Below, piece after piece: positions 16,781 to 25,400 of a stretch of DNA of 58,271 nucleotides. The number at the start of each line of letters is the position of its first letter. The first letter of the stretch is position 1. Source of the DNA: Candidatus Woesearchaeota archaeon (GTDB lineage: Archaea > Nanobdellota > Nanobdellia > Woesearchaeales > SM23-78); assembly GCA_016935175.1 (NCBI GenBank), contig JAFGRK010000011.1, forward strand, positions 1 through 58,271, given 5' to 3'. A model generated the notes under the pieces. It saw only the letters and a list, made by a program, of their open reading frames with translations. It was not told the origin of the DNA and made no database searches. Position numbers and translations under genes: made by a program.

Positions 16781-17404
16781 ATGGATATGTCTAATAAAAG
16801 CTTAGCATTGTTACTGGTAGCAGCAATAGTCATCAGCCTAGGAGGCACCATGATCAGCCTTAGCAGGCTCAACGAGGCAGGCTTCACTGGCTATGCAGCC
16901 GGCGGAAACGTAAGCCTGACTGTAAGCTCTAATGCCAGCTGCGTAGTAAGCAATAACGTAAGCTTTGGGACAGGAGGGCAGCCGCCGATAACAATCAATC
17001 TAAGTACAGAAGATGACCACTCAGCGTATGGTTTCAATAACTGCGAATCAGGTGACTGCACAGGAATAAACATTGAGAACAATGGAAACGTAAACCTACT
17101 AGTGAACTTCTCATCAAACTTTAACGCAACAGAACTATTAGTGCAGCAATCAGGGCTGACACAAAACGACTTCATGTTCAAAATCAAGAACGGAACAAAC
17201 GTACCAGACAGGCAGGGATGCATAGGAGCAGAACTAACAGACTGGAGCAACGTGAACAAAACAGACATAATGACTGTATGCGACAACCTAACATCAGGAG
17301 ACACAGCAGACACAGTAACAATTGAATTCAACGTAACACTAGAACCAGACATAGTAGCAGGAACAAAAACAGCAATACTAACAATAAACTGCGGACAAAA
17401 CTAA
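16781..17404 (+). CDS. small secreted sequon-rich surface protein (copy A)
   Basis: 207 residues. An N-terminal hydrophobic segment (LALLLVAAIVISLGGTMISL) acts as signal or anchor, followed by TGYAAGGNVSLTVSSNASC and a beta-rich ectodomain with four or more cysteines and about 15 N-x-S/T sequons. An almost identical gene follows; the last 119 bases, including the stop (17288-17406), match 18029-18147 with five differences by my reading. Third positions strongly favour A (aca, gta, ata), unlike valS, which suggests selection for a highly expressed product. The ATG at 16781 follows gtaggaggtaagg, a good ribosome-binding site. A major cell-surface subunit is plausible but unproven. Confidence 0.75.
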   Translation: MDMSNKSLALLLVAAIVISLGGTMISLSRLNEAGFTGYAAGGNVSLTVSSNASCVVSNNVSFGTGGQPPITINLSTEDDHSAYGFNNCESGDCTGINIENNGNVNLLVNFSSNFNATELLVQQSGLTQNDFMFKIKNGTNVPDRQGCIGAELTDWSNVNKTDIMTVCDNLTSGDTADTVTIEFNVTLEPDIVAGTKTAILTINCGQN

Positions 17405-17482
17405 GGCAGTATTAACCATTATTAGATTCAATTGATTAAAAGAATAGTAGATGGTGATGTATTTATTGGAGGTTAGGGAAAC

Positions 17483-18145
17483 ATGGTATCTAACAAGAAT
17501 CTAGCTTTATTGTTGATAGTAGCAGTAGTCATAAGCCTTGGAGGCACTCTTATGAGCCTTAACAAGATCGGCCAGATAGAGGAGCTTAGGAAGCTTCCCC
17601 TGCCCGTAAGGCAGACAGGCATGGCAGCTTATGTTGGGAATGTTAGCTTGACCATTACTTCCAATGCTAGCTGCGTCGTGAGCAACAACGTAAGCTTTGG
17701 CACAGCAGGACAGCCTTCAGACTCAGTCAACATAAGCACCAACGCAGATAACACAGGGGAAGGCTTCAGTGACTGTACCCTAGCCAACTGCACAGGGATT
17801 GAGATTAATAATAACGGGAATGTAAACCTGCTAGTGAACTTCACATCAAATGTTAACGCAACAGGATTGTTAGTGAGCCAATCAGACCTGACAGATAACG
17901 ACTTCATGTATAAGGTTAAAAATGGGACAGATGCTGCAGCAAGACCTGGATGCATAGAATACGATCTTCCAGAATGGAGCAGCATAAACAACTCAGAATC
18001 TGGAGAAGCATCATATATATGCGGCAACCTGACATCAGGAGACACAGCAGACACAGTAACAATGGAATTCAACGTAACACTAGAACCAGACGTAGTAGCA
18101 GGAACAAAAACAGCAATACTAACAATAAACTGCATACAAAACTAA
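17483..18145 (+). CDS. small secreted sequon-rich surface protein (copy B)
   Basis: 220 residues and a paralogue of the preceding gene. It has the same N-terminal helix (LALLLIVAVVISLGGTLMSL), a short charged insert, then GNVSLTITSNASCVVSNNVSFGT shared almost word for word with copy A (given here only as its start, GNVSLTI). The middle diverges and the final 38 residues are nearly identical again. A ggaggt ribosome-binding site precedes the ATG. Tandem position and near-identical 3' ends point to recent duplication or gene conversion. The ectodomain is Cys-containing and heavily sequon-rich, so it is probably a glycosylated surface protein. Confidence 0.75.
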   Translation: MVSNKNLALLLIVAVVISLGGTLMSLNKIGQIEELRKLPLPVRQTGMAAYVGNVSLTITSNASCVVSNNVSFGTAGQPSDSVNISTNADNTGEGFSDCTLANCTGIEINNNGNVNLLVNFTSNVNATGLLVSQSDLTDNDFMYKVKNGTDAAARPGCIEYDLPEWSSINNSESGEASYICGNLTSGDTADTVTMEFNVTLEPDVVAGTKTAILTINCIQN

Positions 18146-18221
18146 GGTTTCAGGCAAGCCAATAAAGCTTTTTTTAGTTTTTATTTATTTTCACTTATTT
18201 CATAACTTGACGGTATTAAAG

Positions 18222-19508
18222 ATGGAGCTATCAATAAAAAGAGGATTTCTTCTGTTAGTCTTGGCTATCCTAGGGCTCTCAATGAATTTAATCCCTCAAG
18301 CCTCTGCATTGGGAGTGAGCCCTAGCAGGGTTACTATGAATTTTGAGCCTAATTATGAGTACGAGACAGACGTGTGCTTCTCTACACAAGGCATCACCAG
18401 GCTAAAGGTAGAGGCTATTGGGGAGCTCGCCCCTTACATAACCATTACAGGCCCTGATGAGAACGGAGAGATACAGGCAGAGATAAATAATTGTGTTCAT
18501 TACAAGCTAAAATTGCCTTCAAGTTTTGATACACCGGGGCGAAAAGACGGGGGAGTCACCGCATTAGAGCTTTCTGATGAGACTTATGGGAATGTGCAGG
18601 CCTTGGTAAGGATACACCACCAAATATGGGTTTATGTGCCTTATCCTGGAAAATACCTTGAGATTACCAGCTTTAAGGCAGGCAATGTCAAGGCTGGAGG
18701 CACAGTGCCTTTCATTATAGACATCATAAGCAAGGGAGATGAGACTATTGAGGAAGCAAGCGGTAAGGTGTACATCTATAAGAACAACAACCAGATAGGC
18801 GTTGTTGACACCAATGTCGCCAGGAAGCTTGAGCTTGACCAGCCCCGCCAGCTCTCAGCCAAATGGGATTCAACAGGGTATAAGGAAGGCAACTATGAGG
18901 CTTTTGTTGAAATAAGCTATGATGGCCTAGATGCCAACGAGACCACTCCCTTTAAGCTAGGAGCATTGGATGCTAACCTCATAAACTACACCAGGGAGCT
19001 GATTGTGGGCGGCATAAAGGAGTTCCATGCCACTGTTGACAGCATATGGGATGAAACCTTGCAAGGCGTAAGGGTTGTTGCTAAGGTGTATAATTATTCA
19101 CAAAGCAAGGAACAGCCAGTGGCGAGCGTCGAGACTTTGACCAGGAACCTTGATCCCTGGAGCACAGAAGACCTAAAGGGATTCTTGGACATCTCCACCT
19201 TCAATATCGGAACGTATGATATAGAGCTTACATTATACTTCTCTGAGATAGGAAGCGCCAAGGAGATGACCAAGGAATACACTGACAAGCTAAGCATAGT
19301 CCCAGAGCCTCCTAAGCCCAAGGAGAAGAAGCCTAGCATATTCACCAGGTTCGCCTCTGCCAAGCTATCTACAAAACTTATTATTGGAGGCTTATTATTG
19401 ATGCTGATACTCTCAATTGCTTTCCTGGTATACATACTTCTCCCTAAAAAGAAGCGCGATGCAAAAGCTGATAAGCAGCCTGCTCAGGAAGCAAAAAAGA
19501 AGAAATAG
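18222..19508 (+). CDS. single-pass surface protein with beta-sandwich ectodomain
   Basis: I use ATG 18222 (428 residues); an in-frame TTG at 18207 adds only five residues. A signal peptide (GFLLLVLAILGLSMNLIPQASA) is followed by LGVSPSRVTMNFEPN, a start seen in archaeal COG1470-like proteins, and several Ig/CARDB-like beta domains. A Lys/Pro-rich linker precedes a C-terminal transmembrane helix (IIGGLLLMLILSIAFLVYIL) and a very basic, Lys-rich cytoplasmic tail. The topology is outside-facing with a C-terminal anchor. It lies just after the two small surface proteins on the same strand and may act with them. No enzymatic motif is seen. Confidence 0.8.
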   Translation: MELSIKRGFLLLVLAILGLSMNLIPQASALGVSPSRVTMNFEPNYEYETDVCFSTQGITRLKVEAIGELAPYITITGPDENGEIQAEINNCVHYKLKLPSSFDTPGRKDGGVTALELSDETYGNVQALVRIHHQIWVYVPYPGKYLEITSFKAGNVKAGGTVPFIIDIISKGDETIEEASGKVYIYKNNNQIGVVDTNVARKLELDQPRQLSAKWDSTGYKEGNYEAFVEISYDGLDANETTPFKLGALDANLINYTRELIVGGIKEFHATVDSIWDETLQGVRVVAKVYNYSQSKEQPVASVETLTRNLDPWSTEDLKGFLDISTFNIGTYDIELTLYFSEIGSAKEMTKEYTDKLSIVPEPPKPKEKKPSIFTRFASAKLSTKLIIGGLLLMLILSIAFLVYILLPKKKRDAKADKQPAQEAKKKK

Positions 19509-19564
19509 CTCCCTCTGAATAGGGCGGATTCTATAACTTAGTTCTATAAATTAGCACTTAGCTT

Positions 19565-19698
19565 GGCAAAATCATCGTCATGGCCAAGATGTGAGCAAGC
19601 CCCACGCTAGGCTATTGCCCAGATTGCTAGGCTCAGCTTTTCATTGGTGCTTTAGCGATCCAAAAAGCTGGCTTGCGAACGGCCAAGATGATTTTGCC
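19565..19698. repeat. nested inverted-repeat element or structured RNA
   Basis: Within the 270-base gap between two surface-protein genes, ggcaaaatcatc (19565-19576) is a perfect complement of 19687-19698. Inside lie gcaagcc (19595-19601) with ggcttgc (19670-19676) and agctttt (19635-19641) with aaaagct (19663-19669), so the stems nest. A run of five T follows directly. This could be an RNA with a terminator-like end or a miniature inverted-repeat element; no target-site duplication is obvious. The rest of the gap holds a TATA-like tttaaata at 19744-19751 for the next gene. Confidence 0.5.
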
Positions 19699-19778
19699 TT
19701 TTTAAAAGCAAGGCTTGGGAATGCTCATTTGCCATTAGAAAGCTTTAAATAAACCTAAAAAAATAATTAGGGTTATCA

Positions 19779-21788
19779 ATGAAAAGCTTTAGTAAAACAG
19801 TTATCTTGATACTTGTAGTTCTGCTTATATCCCAATCCATGTTCGTAGCCATAATGACCTACCGCTCTGTTGATGATTACAGGAAATCGCTTATGCCTTC
19901 CACTGGCAAGGCATCCACAGGGGTGCTTACCTTTTGCATCAATAATGCCCCGACGCTTGACATCTCTGATTGCCAGCAAGGGAATGCGACCCAGGACGAG
20001 GAGTATGAGTGTGAGCTGAATGCAAGCGACATAGATTATGAAAATTTTACTTATTCGGTTTCCTTCCCTAGTATCAGCAGGGCTTTTAGCAACGCTACAA
20101 CAGCTCTTTTCGACATCAGCAGCGATGGTTTGGTAAGCTTCACGCCTGACAACTTTGACGTAGGCAACTACACTATCCTGTTTAGCGTGGATGACGGGGT
20201 GAACTGTGACAACAGCATCAGCTCTGAGTACTTGTACTTCAGCGTAGCCAATGTAAATGACCCTCCTTATCTAATCACAGACATACCTGACCAATCAGTC
20301 GGCGAGGATGAAGTAATCTACCCCTTCTACCTGAACAATTATTTTGATGACCCAGACATGGATCCTATGAACTATTCTGTCACCTCAACTGAGAATTTTC
20401 AGATAGACATCGACTCCTTGACCAGCTCTGTCTCTATCAGGGCCCTACAGTGCGATGCCACTGAGTATGTTATTTTTACTGCAATAGACCCTTATTCTGA
20501 CACTGGGGACAGCAACCTGGTCACTATAACTTGTGACGAGGAAGAAGATTCTGGGGATGATGACGGAGAAGGAGGTGGCGGAGGGGGTGGAGGAGGCGGA
20601 ACGAGCCTGCCTTGCAAGCCTGAGTATGAGTGCTATGACTATTTCAAGTGCCGCAAGAACAACACCAAGGTCCAAAGATGCGTAGATACCAATGGGTGTG
20701 AAAACGATGTGTTCCTGACAGTTCCCTGTAAGTATGTAGAGGAGATTGTCTGTAATGAGAGCTGGAATTGCACTGAATGGGGGCCTTGCCTGCCTAATGG
20801 CACCCAGTACCGAACTTGCGAGGATATGAATGGCTGTGGAACAGAAGAATATAAGCCCTTGACAAGCCAGGAGTGCATATACATCGGGACCTGTGATGAC
20901 AGCATCCAGAACTGCCATGATGGGGCTTGTGAGGAAGGCATTGATTGCGGAGGGCCTTGCCCTGCGTGTAAGAGCATACAGACCCCTTATCCTTTTGAGG
21001 AGGAAGAGAAAGGAATCCTCATCTATATAATAACCGGCATAATATTATTATTGCTTACAGCCATCCTGCTATACCATTACTTCCATAAGGAGATCAATGC
21101 AGCCCTTGCAAAAGCAGGTTGGATAATAAGCAGGAGAAAGAAGAAGCAGCTGCTATTGAGTGTTGAGGACAAGAGAAAGCTGTTGGCTGACATCAAGGAG
21201 CTTGAAGGAAAGCTTGATAAGATAGAATTACACCATGCCATTGACAAGTATGCAGTGCTTATAAGGTTCTACATGACCAACCTCACCACCAACAAGGGTC
21301 TTTTGATCCCTGAGTTCAACACCGATGAGCTAAAAAAAGTGCTTGAGCAGAAAAAGGCAACCATAAGGGAGGTGCTCAGGAGGATTTTCATCTCCATGTT
21401 CACCCACTACATAAAAGTTGAGGGAGACAAAAGCCTGATAACCAGGACTAACATAGTACTAATGCTTGAGGAGCTCAGGAACATTGCTCTCCAGACCTCA
21501 AAAGTAGAGGATGAGGACCTGGCAAGGGAGCTGAAGGAATTGCCCATGCCTGATAAGGCCAGCAGCACTGATAAGATACTCACCCACATAACTAATACAT
21601 ACATAGCCCTGGAATACCTGGAGCTTGATGTTGCCAAGAAAAAATACTTGTCCATGCTCTCTGAGTATGAGAAGCTCAAGGTGAAAGAGCAGGAGGATGT
21701 CTTTGAAAGCCTGTCCAGGCTCTACCATAATATCAGCTATGTGAATTCTTGGCTTGAGAAGCCCATAGTTGTGATCGCAGAAAATTAA
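19779..21788 (+). CDS. single-pass receptor-like protein: cadherin-like and thrombospondin-like ectodomain, helical cytoplasmic domain
   Basis: 669 residues. A signal helix (TVILILVVLLISQSMFVAIM) leads to two cadherin/Ig-like repeats (about 55-255), a Gly run (GGGGGGGGGG near 270), then Cys-rich thrombospondin-type modules with CNESWNCTEWGPC and CDDSIQNCHDGAC (to about 405). One transmembrane helix (GILIYIITGIILLLLTAILLY, about 412-432) is followed by about 235 cytoplasmic residues, mostly helical and charged. The last 45 residues (AKKKYLSMLSEYEKL...LSRLYHNI) resemble the end of the soluble protein at 26245. This layout suggests an outside-in signalling or attachment protein, a common predicted type in DPANN genomes. 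Ligand and partners are unknown. Confidence 0.82.
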   Translation: MKSFSKTVILILVVLLISQSMFVAIMTYRSVDDYRKSLMPSTGKASTGVLTFCINNAPTLDISDCQQGNATQDEEYECELNASDIDYENFTYSVSFPSISRAFSNATTALFDISSDGLVSFTPDNFDVGNYTILFSVDDGVNCDNSISSEYLYFSVANVNDPPYLITDIPDQSVGEDEVIYPFYLNNYFDDPDMDPMNYSVTSTENFQIDIDSLTSSVSIRALQCDATEYVIFTAIDPYSDTGDSNLVTITCDEEEDSGDDDGEGGGGGGGGGGTSLPCKPEYECYDYFKCRKNNTKVQRCVDTNGCENDVFLTVPCKYVEEIVCNESWNCTEWGPCLPNGTQYRTCEDMNGCGTEEYKPLTSQECIYIGTCDDSIQNCHDGACEEGIDCGGPCPACKSIQTPYPFEEEEKGILIYIITGIILLLLTAILLYHYFHKEINAALAKAGWIISRRKKKQLLLSVEDKRKLLADIKELEGKLDKIELHHAIDKYAVLIRFYMTNLTTNKGLLIPEFNTDELKKVLEQKKATIREVLRRIFISMFTHYIKVEGDKSLITRTNIVLMLEELRNIALQTSKVEDEDLARELKELPMPDKASSTDKILTHITNTYIALEYLELDVAKKKYLSMLSEYEKLKVKEQEDVFESLSRLYHNISYVNSWLEKPIVVIAEN

Positions 21789-21791
21789 CTT

Positions 21792-21857
21792 CTACTTCCA
21801 GCGAGCCATATTCTGGACAATCTCCTTCAGGTAAGCATCTTCCGTCTCAAGAGCTTG
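21792..21857 (-). pseudogene. possible remnant of a gene 3' end
   Basis: On the minus strand a 21-codon stretch reads like the end of a normal protein (ETEDAYLKEIVQNMARWK then TAG) but is closed upstream by a stop and has no start codon. It may be a leftover of a decayed gene between the receptor gene and the RHH genes. Chance cannot be excluded. Confidence 0.25.
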
Positions 21858-21912
21858 CTAGCTGCCATTTTTATCCCGCCCCCACCGCAACATTTATAAA
21901 CTCTAACTTATC

Positions 21913-21928
21913 TAAGTAAGCTTACTTA
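21913..21928. promoter_or_regulatory. 16-bp palindrome near the start site of the first RHH gene
   Basis: taagtaagcttactta is a perfect palindrome. A TATA-like tttataaac lies about 20 bases before it, so the palindrome falls at the expected transcription start and about 50 bases before the RHH ATG. RHH repressors commonly bind such sites to control their own genes; binding here is inferred. Confidence 0.5.
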
Positions 21929-21977
21929 ACTTATTTTGTTAATTTAAATAAATTAGTAACGGCGACCAGGAACAATA

Positions 21978-22121
21978 ATGGTAAACATCAACATCGAGAT
22001 CTCAGAAGAGCTGCACAAGAAGATAAAGCTGGCTTCTATAATGCAGGATATCACACTAAAAGACTACGTCATAAAGGTCCTGGAGAAAAAGGCAAAGGAG
22101 TGCAAGGCAAAGATAGACTGA
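21978..22121 (+). CDS. mini ribbon-helix-helix DNA-binding protein (RHH1)
   Basis: 47 residues. The pattern is that of an RHH (CopG/Arc-like) protein: an N-terminal beta strand (MVNINIEI), helix A (SEELHKKIKLASIMQ), a turn and helix B (TLKDYVIKVLEKKAKE). Such proteins work as dimers whose paired strands sit in the DNA major groove. The ATG at 21978 is preceded by accagg. A paralogue lies 150 bases downstream, and a 16-bp palindrome lies at the likely promoter. No toxin gene is recognised beside it, so a plain transcription factor is more likely than an antitoxin. Confidence 0.75.
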   Translation: MVNINIEISEELHKKIKLASIMQDITLKDYVIKVLEKKAKECKAKID

Positions 22122-22190
22122 AAAAGTCGATATAGACTGAAGAGGTTAATCAAAAAGAGCATGGTCAACAACAAAAACGAAGTTTTTGAG
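22118..22190. repeat. possible decayed copy of the TTGAAAA-ended element
   Basis: tgaaaaagtcg (from 22119) equals 11 bases of the terminal repeat of the element at 26995, and caaaaac-gaa-gtttttg (22172-22188) is a perfect hairpin whose GAA loop matches an internal hairpin of that element. A second terminus is not clear, so this is a remnant at best. Confidence 0.35.
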
Positions 22191-22194
22191 TTTC

Positions 22195-22276
22195 CCAAGA
22201 ATTCAGGGGTGAATTTTTGGTAAATATCAATAATAGCCATTATTGGATTTCCAAAATATCGGAGGTGATATTTTGG
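22195..22276 (+). promoter_or_regulatory. tandem hairpins enclosing ribosome-binding sites before RHH2
   Basis: Copy 1 has arms ccaagaattc (22195-22204) and gaatttttgg (22211-22220) around aggggt; one pair is G-U in RNA. Copy 2 has perfect 10-bp arms ccaaaatatc (22251-22260) and gatattttgg (22267-22276) around ggaggt. In both, the loop is a ribosome-binding site and the right arm contains a TTG start followed by gta-aa. Folding would place the site in a loop and the start in a stem, so translation or DNA-level autocontrol is plausible. Confidence 0.6.
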
Positions 22277-22279
22277 TAA
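22217..22279 (+). CDS. short leader ORF before RHH2, probably a truncated duplicate start
   Basis: TTG 22217 follows the first loop ribosome-binding site. It encodes 20 residues beginning MVNIN, the same start as both RHH proteins, then diverges and stops at TAA 22277-22279, overlapping the RHH2 start at 22273. It is either the stump of a third RHH copy or a leader peptide that couples translation of RHH2. Expression is not shown. Confidence 0.35.
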   Translation: MVNINNSHYWISKISEVIFW

Positions 22280-22407
22280 ACATAAACATAGAGGTCCCGG
22301 ATGACATCCACAAGAGGATAAGGATTCTCTCAGCCATGCAAGGCATAGCCATAAAGGAGCTGATAGTCAAGACTCTAGAGGAAAGCGTGGGGAAAAATGA
22401 AAAATAA
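22273..22407 (+). CDS. mini ribbon-helix-helix DNA-binding protein (RHH2)
   Basis: 44 residues from TTG 22273, with ggaggt at 22261-22266 as the ribosome-binding site. It parallels RHH1 along its length: strand MVNINIEVPD, helix A DIHKRIRILSAMQ, turn and helix B AIKELIVKTLEESVG. The stop overlaps the start of the 1,252-residue surface protein by 11 bases, so the two are translated from one message and RHH2 may control that gene. The start codon lies within the right arm of a perfect 10-bp inverted repeat. Confidence 0.72.
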   Translation: MVNINIEVPDDIHKRIRILSAMQGIAIKELIVKTLEESVGKNEK

Positions 22408-25400
22408 GCAATCAGTCATAGCTATAATAATTGTACTCATGGCATTCATACTAGTAGCCAGGACTTATTCTGCTTCCATCTCAGGCCATTCATGGGCGCC
22501 TGCAGTCGCATATACCAACAACACCCTGAACTGCTCCTGGACTCCAAGCGGCGATGCAACAGGCCAGAACATCACCATACTCAAGGACGCAGAAATATTC
22601 AATGACAGCTATGAAAACGCCAGCGAGATGACACTATCAACCTCATTCGTAGTGCTGCCTGAGAACACCTCCAAGAGCCAGGTATGGACTTGCAGGATAA
22701 TAGTGCATAATGAGACTGACAGCTACACAAGCGAGAGAAACATAACCGTAACTAACACTCCGCCCACAACAGAAGGGGAAGGGGCAGGAATATTCTACAA
22801 CGGCAATGAGATAAATTACCTTTTCACAGTGCTAGAGGACAATTCATACACTGTAGATGTGAATGCCACTGATGCAGACAATGACTACCCATTAGACTAC
22901 AAGACAGGGGAAGAATTTTGCACTAGGGTTAGCCAAGAAACAGGCATATACAGCTGCTTACCAACCCAAAGCTACATCACAGGTAACCAACCCACCCTCA
23001 TCAATATATCATTCATAGTATCAGACTACCAAAACTTTGGCGGCAGGACTGTGACCTTCAACATCACCCCTGTCAATGATGCGCCGCAATTCAGCCCTGC
23101 TCTTAGCAACCAGGAAGCGAGCGAAGGCCAGACATTCAACTACAACATCAATGGAACAGACGAAGAGGGAAATTATCCTTTCAACTTCACCATAAGCTCC
23201 AGCCCGGCGCTTGAGATAGTAGTAGTCAACACCTCTAACACAACAGCCACTATAATGCTTGATGGCAACAGGACTGCTTCATATTACGAGGCAGGAAACT
23301 ATACCATCAACGTCACTATCAGGGATAGCCAGGGAGCCAATAGCACTGGCAGCTTCAACCTAACCATAACGCAGGTCAATATAGGCCCTATCCTGGAATA
23401 CATAGGAATGCAGAACAGCAGCCAGGGCCAGCCATTGCTATTCTATATATACGCTAATGACAATGATGTGAACAACACCCTTAACTTCACCATGGTGCCT
23501 ACTGCCTGCTCTATTGACAACCCATGGAACATCTCAATACTCAACAACAGCCATAATGGCACTGCAATAGTGAATGAGACAGCCCTCACCAATGACCATG
23601 TTATCTGCAGGCAGGTGAGGATTACAGTCATCGATGACAATGGAGCCGAGGACTTCGAAGACGTGTTCTTGAACATTTCTAACACGAACGATCCCCCAAA
23701 CGTTGAGGTCCTCAGCTCCAACTTTAATAATACTGGAGGGAACAACATAAGCAACCTGGTAGCATATGCTGAGTCCCAGTTCATATACGTGGTTAATGCC
23801 ACAGACATAGACATATATACATATGAAAGCGAGGTGCTATCCTACACTGACAACTCATCATTCTTTGACATCAACAGCACCACAGGGGTTATAAGCTTCA
23901 CCCCAGGGCAGGAAGACGTAGGCGTTCACATAATCATAATAAACGCAACAGATGATGGCGGCTTGTCTGATTATGAGGAGATGCACCTCACAGTTATAGA
24001 GAACTCAGCCCCAGAGCTTATGAGCATAGGCAACTTTTCATGCGAAGAAGACAGCATATGCTTTTTCATAATAAACGCCACAGACGCTGATAATGATGAC
24101 CTTAACTTCACAAGCAATAACAGCGCAGTTTTCAGCCTCACCAACAATGCCTCAGAAAGCCCAATCACCAGCGCCTACCTTAACTTCACTCCTGAGCAAG
24201 CAGACATAGGGGTTTACAGCGTGATAGTGACTGTTTCAGACACCAAAGGAGCAACAGACACAGAGACTGTAACCTTCACGATAAACAACACCAATGACGC
24301 CCCAGAGCTGCAATCATTCACGTTTACCATACCCATTGTTGAAACCCATGGCGTGAGCTTCTACATATATTCTGAGGATGAAGACTATAGCCTCAGCCCA
24401 AGCTATGAGTACCTGACTTTCGGGAATGCCAACCTTACGGGCAGGAGCTTGTTTGATGTAAGCACATTATTCAACTCCACAAGCAACAAGACTTATGGGC
24501 AGATAGTCTTCACCCCTGAGATTGGCGATGCGGGCAACTACTCTGTGAATGTGAGCGTAACAGACTATTACGGGGAGGTAGACTGGGTTGTGAAGAACTT
24601 CACTGTTGAAGCAAAGACCTTTACCCCTAACATAACCCAGATAACACCTCATGGAAGGCCTTACTCCAATGACACTAATTTCAGCTTCACCAGCACCTCC
24701 AACTATGCCAGCAACATGACATCAATTAATTTCTCTGAGAACAGGAGCGTAGTTTACAATGTAACAGTAACTGATGACACCACCTCTGAAAACGACCTTA
24801 GGTTCACATGGTACATCAATGGCAGCGCTAACAGCACCTCAAGATACATCAATATATCATATGGGCTTTTCTCTTCGAGAAAATACGATGTGACATTGGT
24901 GGTTACTGATTACACCTTTGAAAACAGCTCCTGGACTTGGAATGTGACTGTGGATGATATCAACCGTGTCCCAAGCCTAATAAATGACTTGCTTAACTTG
25001 AGCGTGAACTCAACCACAGTCTACACTGATTACCTGAAAAAGACTAATGTGGCGCACTTCCTTGACCCTGATGATGACCTTAACAGCAACAATGACTTTG
25101 AGGCTAATGAAACTTCATACCTCACATATGATGTTACCAATTGCACTGTCGCAGAAATCTCAATAATCAACCATTCAATACGTGTAGTGCCTGAAACAGT
25201 AGGCACATGCATAGTTTACTTCACAGCAGAGGACTACCTGGGGCTTAATGCCACCAGCAACCCAGTCAGCATAAACGTCACCTCCATCTCTAACGCAACA
25301 GAAGTCATTACAGAGCCTAGCTCTGGAGGGGGAGGAGGCGGTGGAGGAAGCTCAAGCAAGACCATAACCATACCCATAACCAAGCCTGAAGAGATCCCTA

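Noticed and set aside
19565-19698. SRP RNA, 5S RNA or RNase P RNA
   Set aside because: Too short for SRP or RNase P RNA and lacks their conserved loops; 5S features are absent.
21978-22407. Toxin-antitoxin module
   Set aside because: Both small genes are RHH-type; no toxin-like partner follows, only a surface-protein gene.
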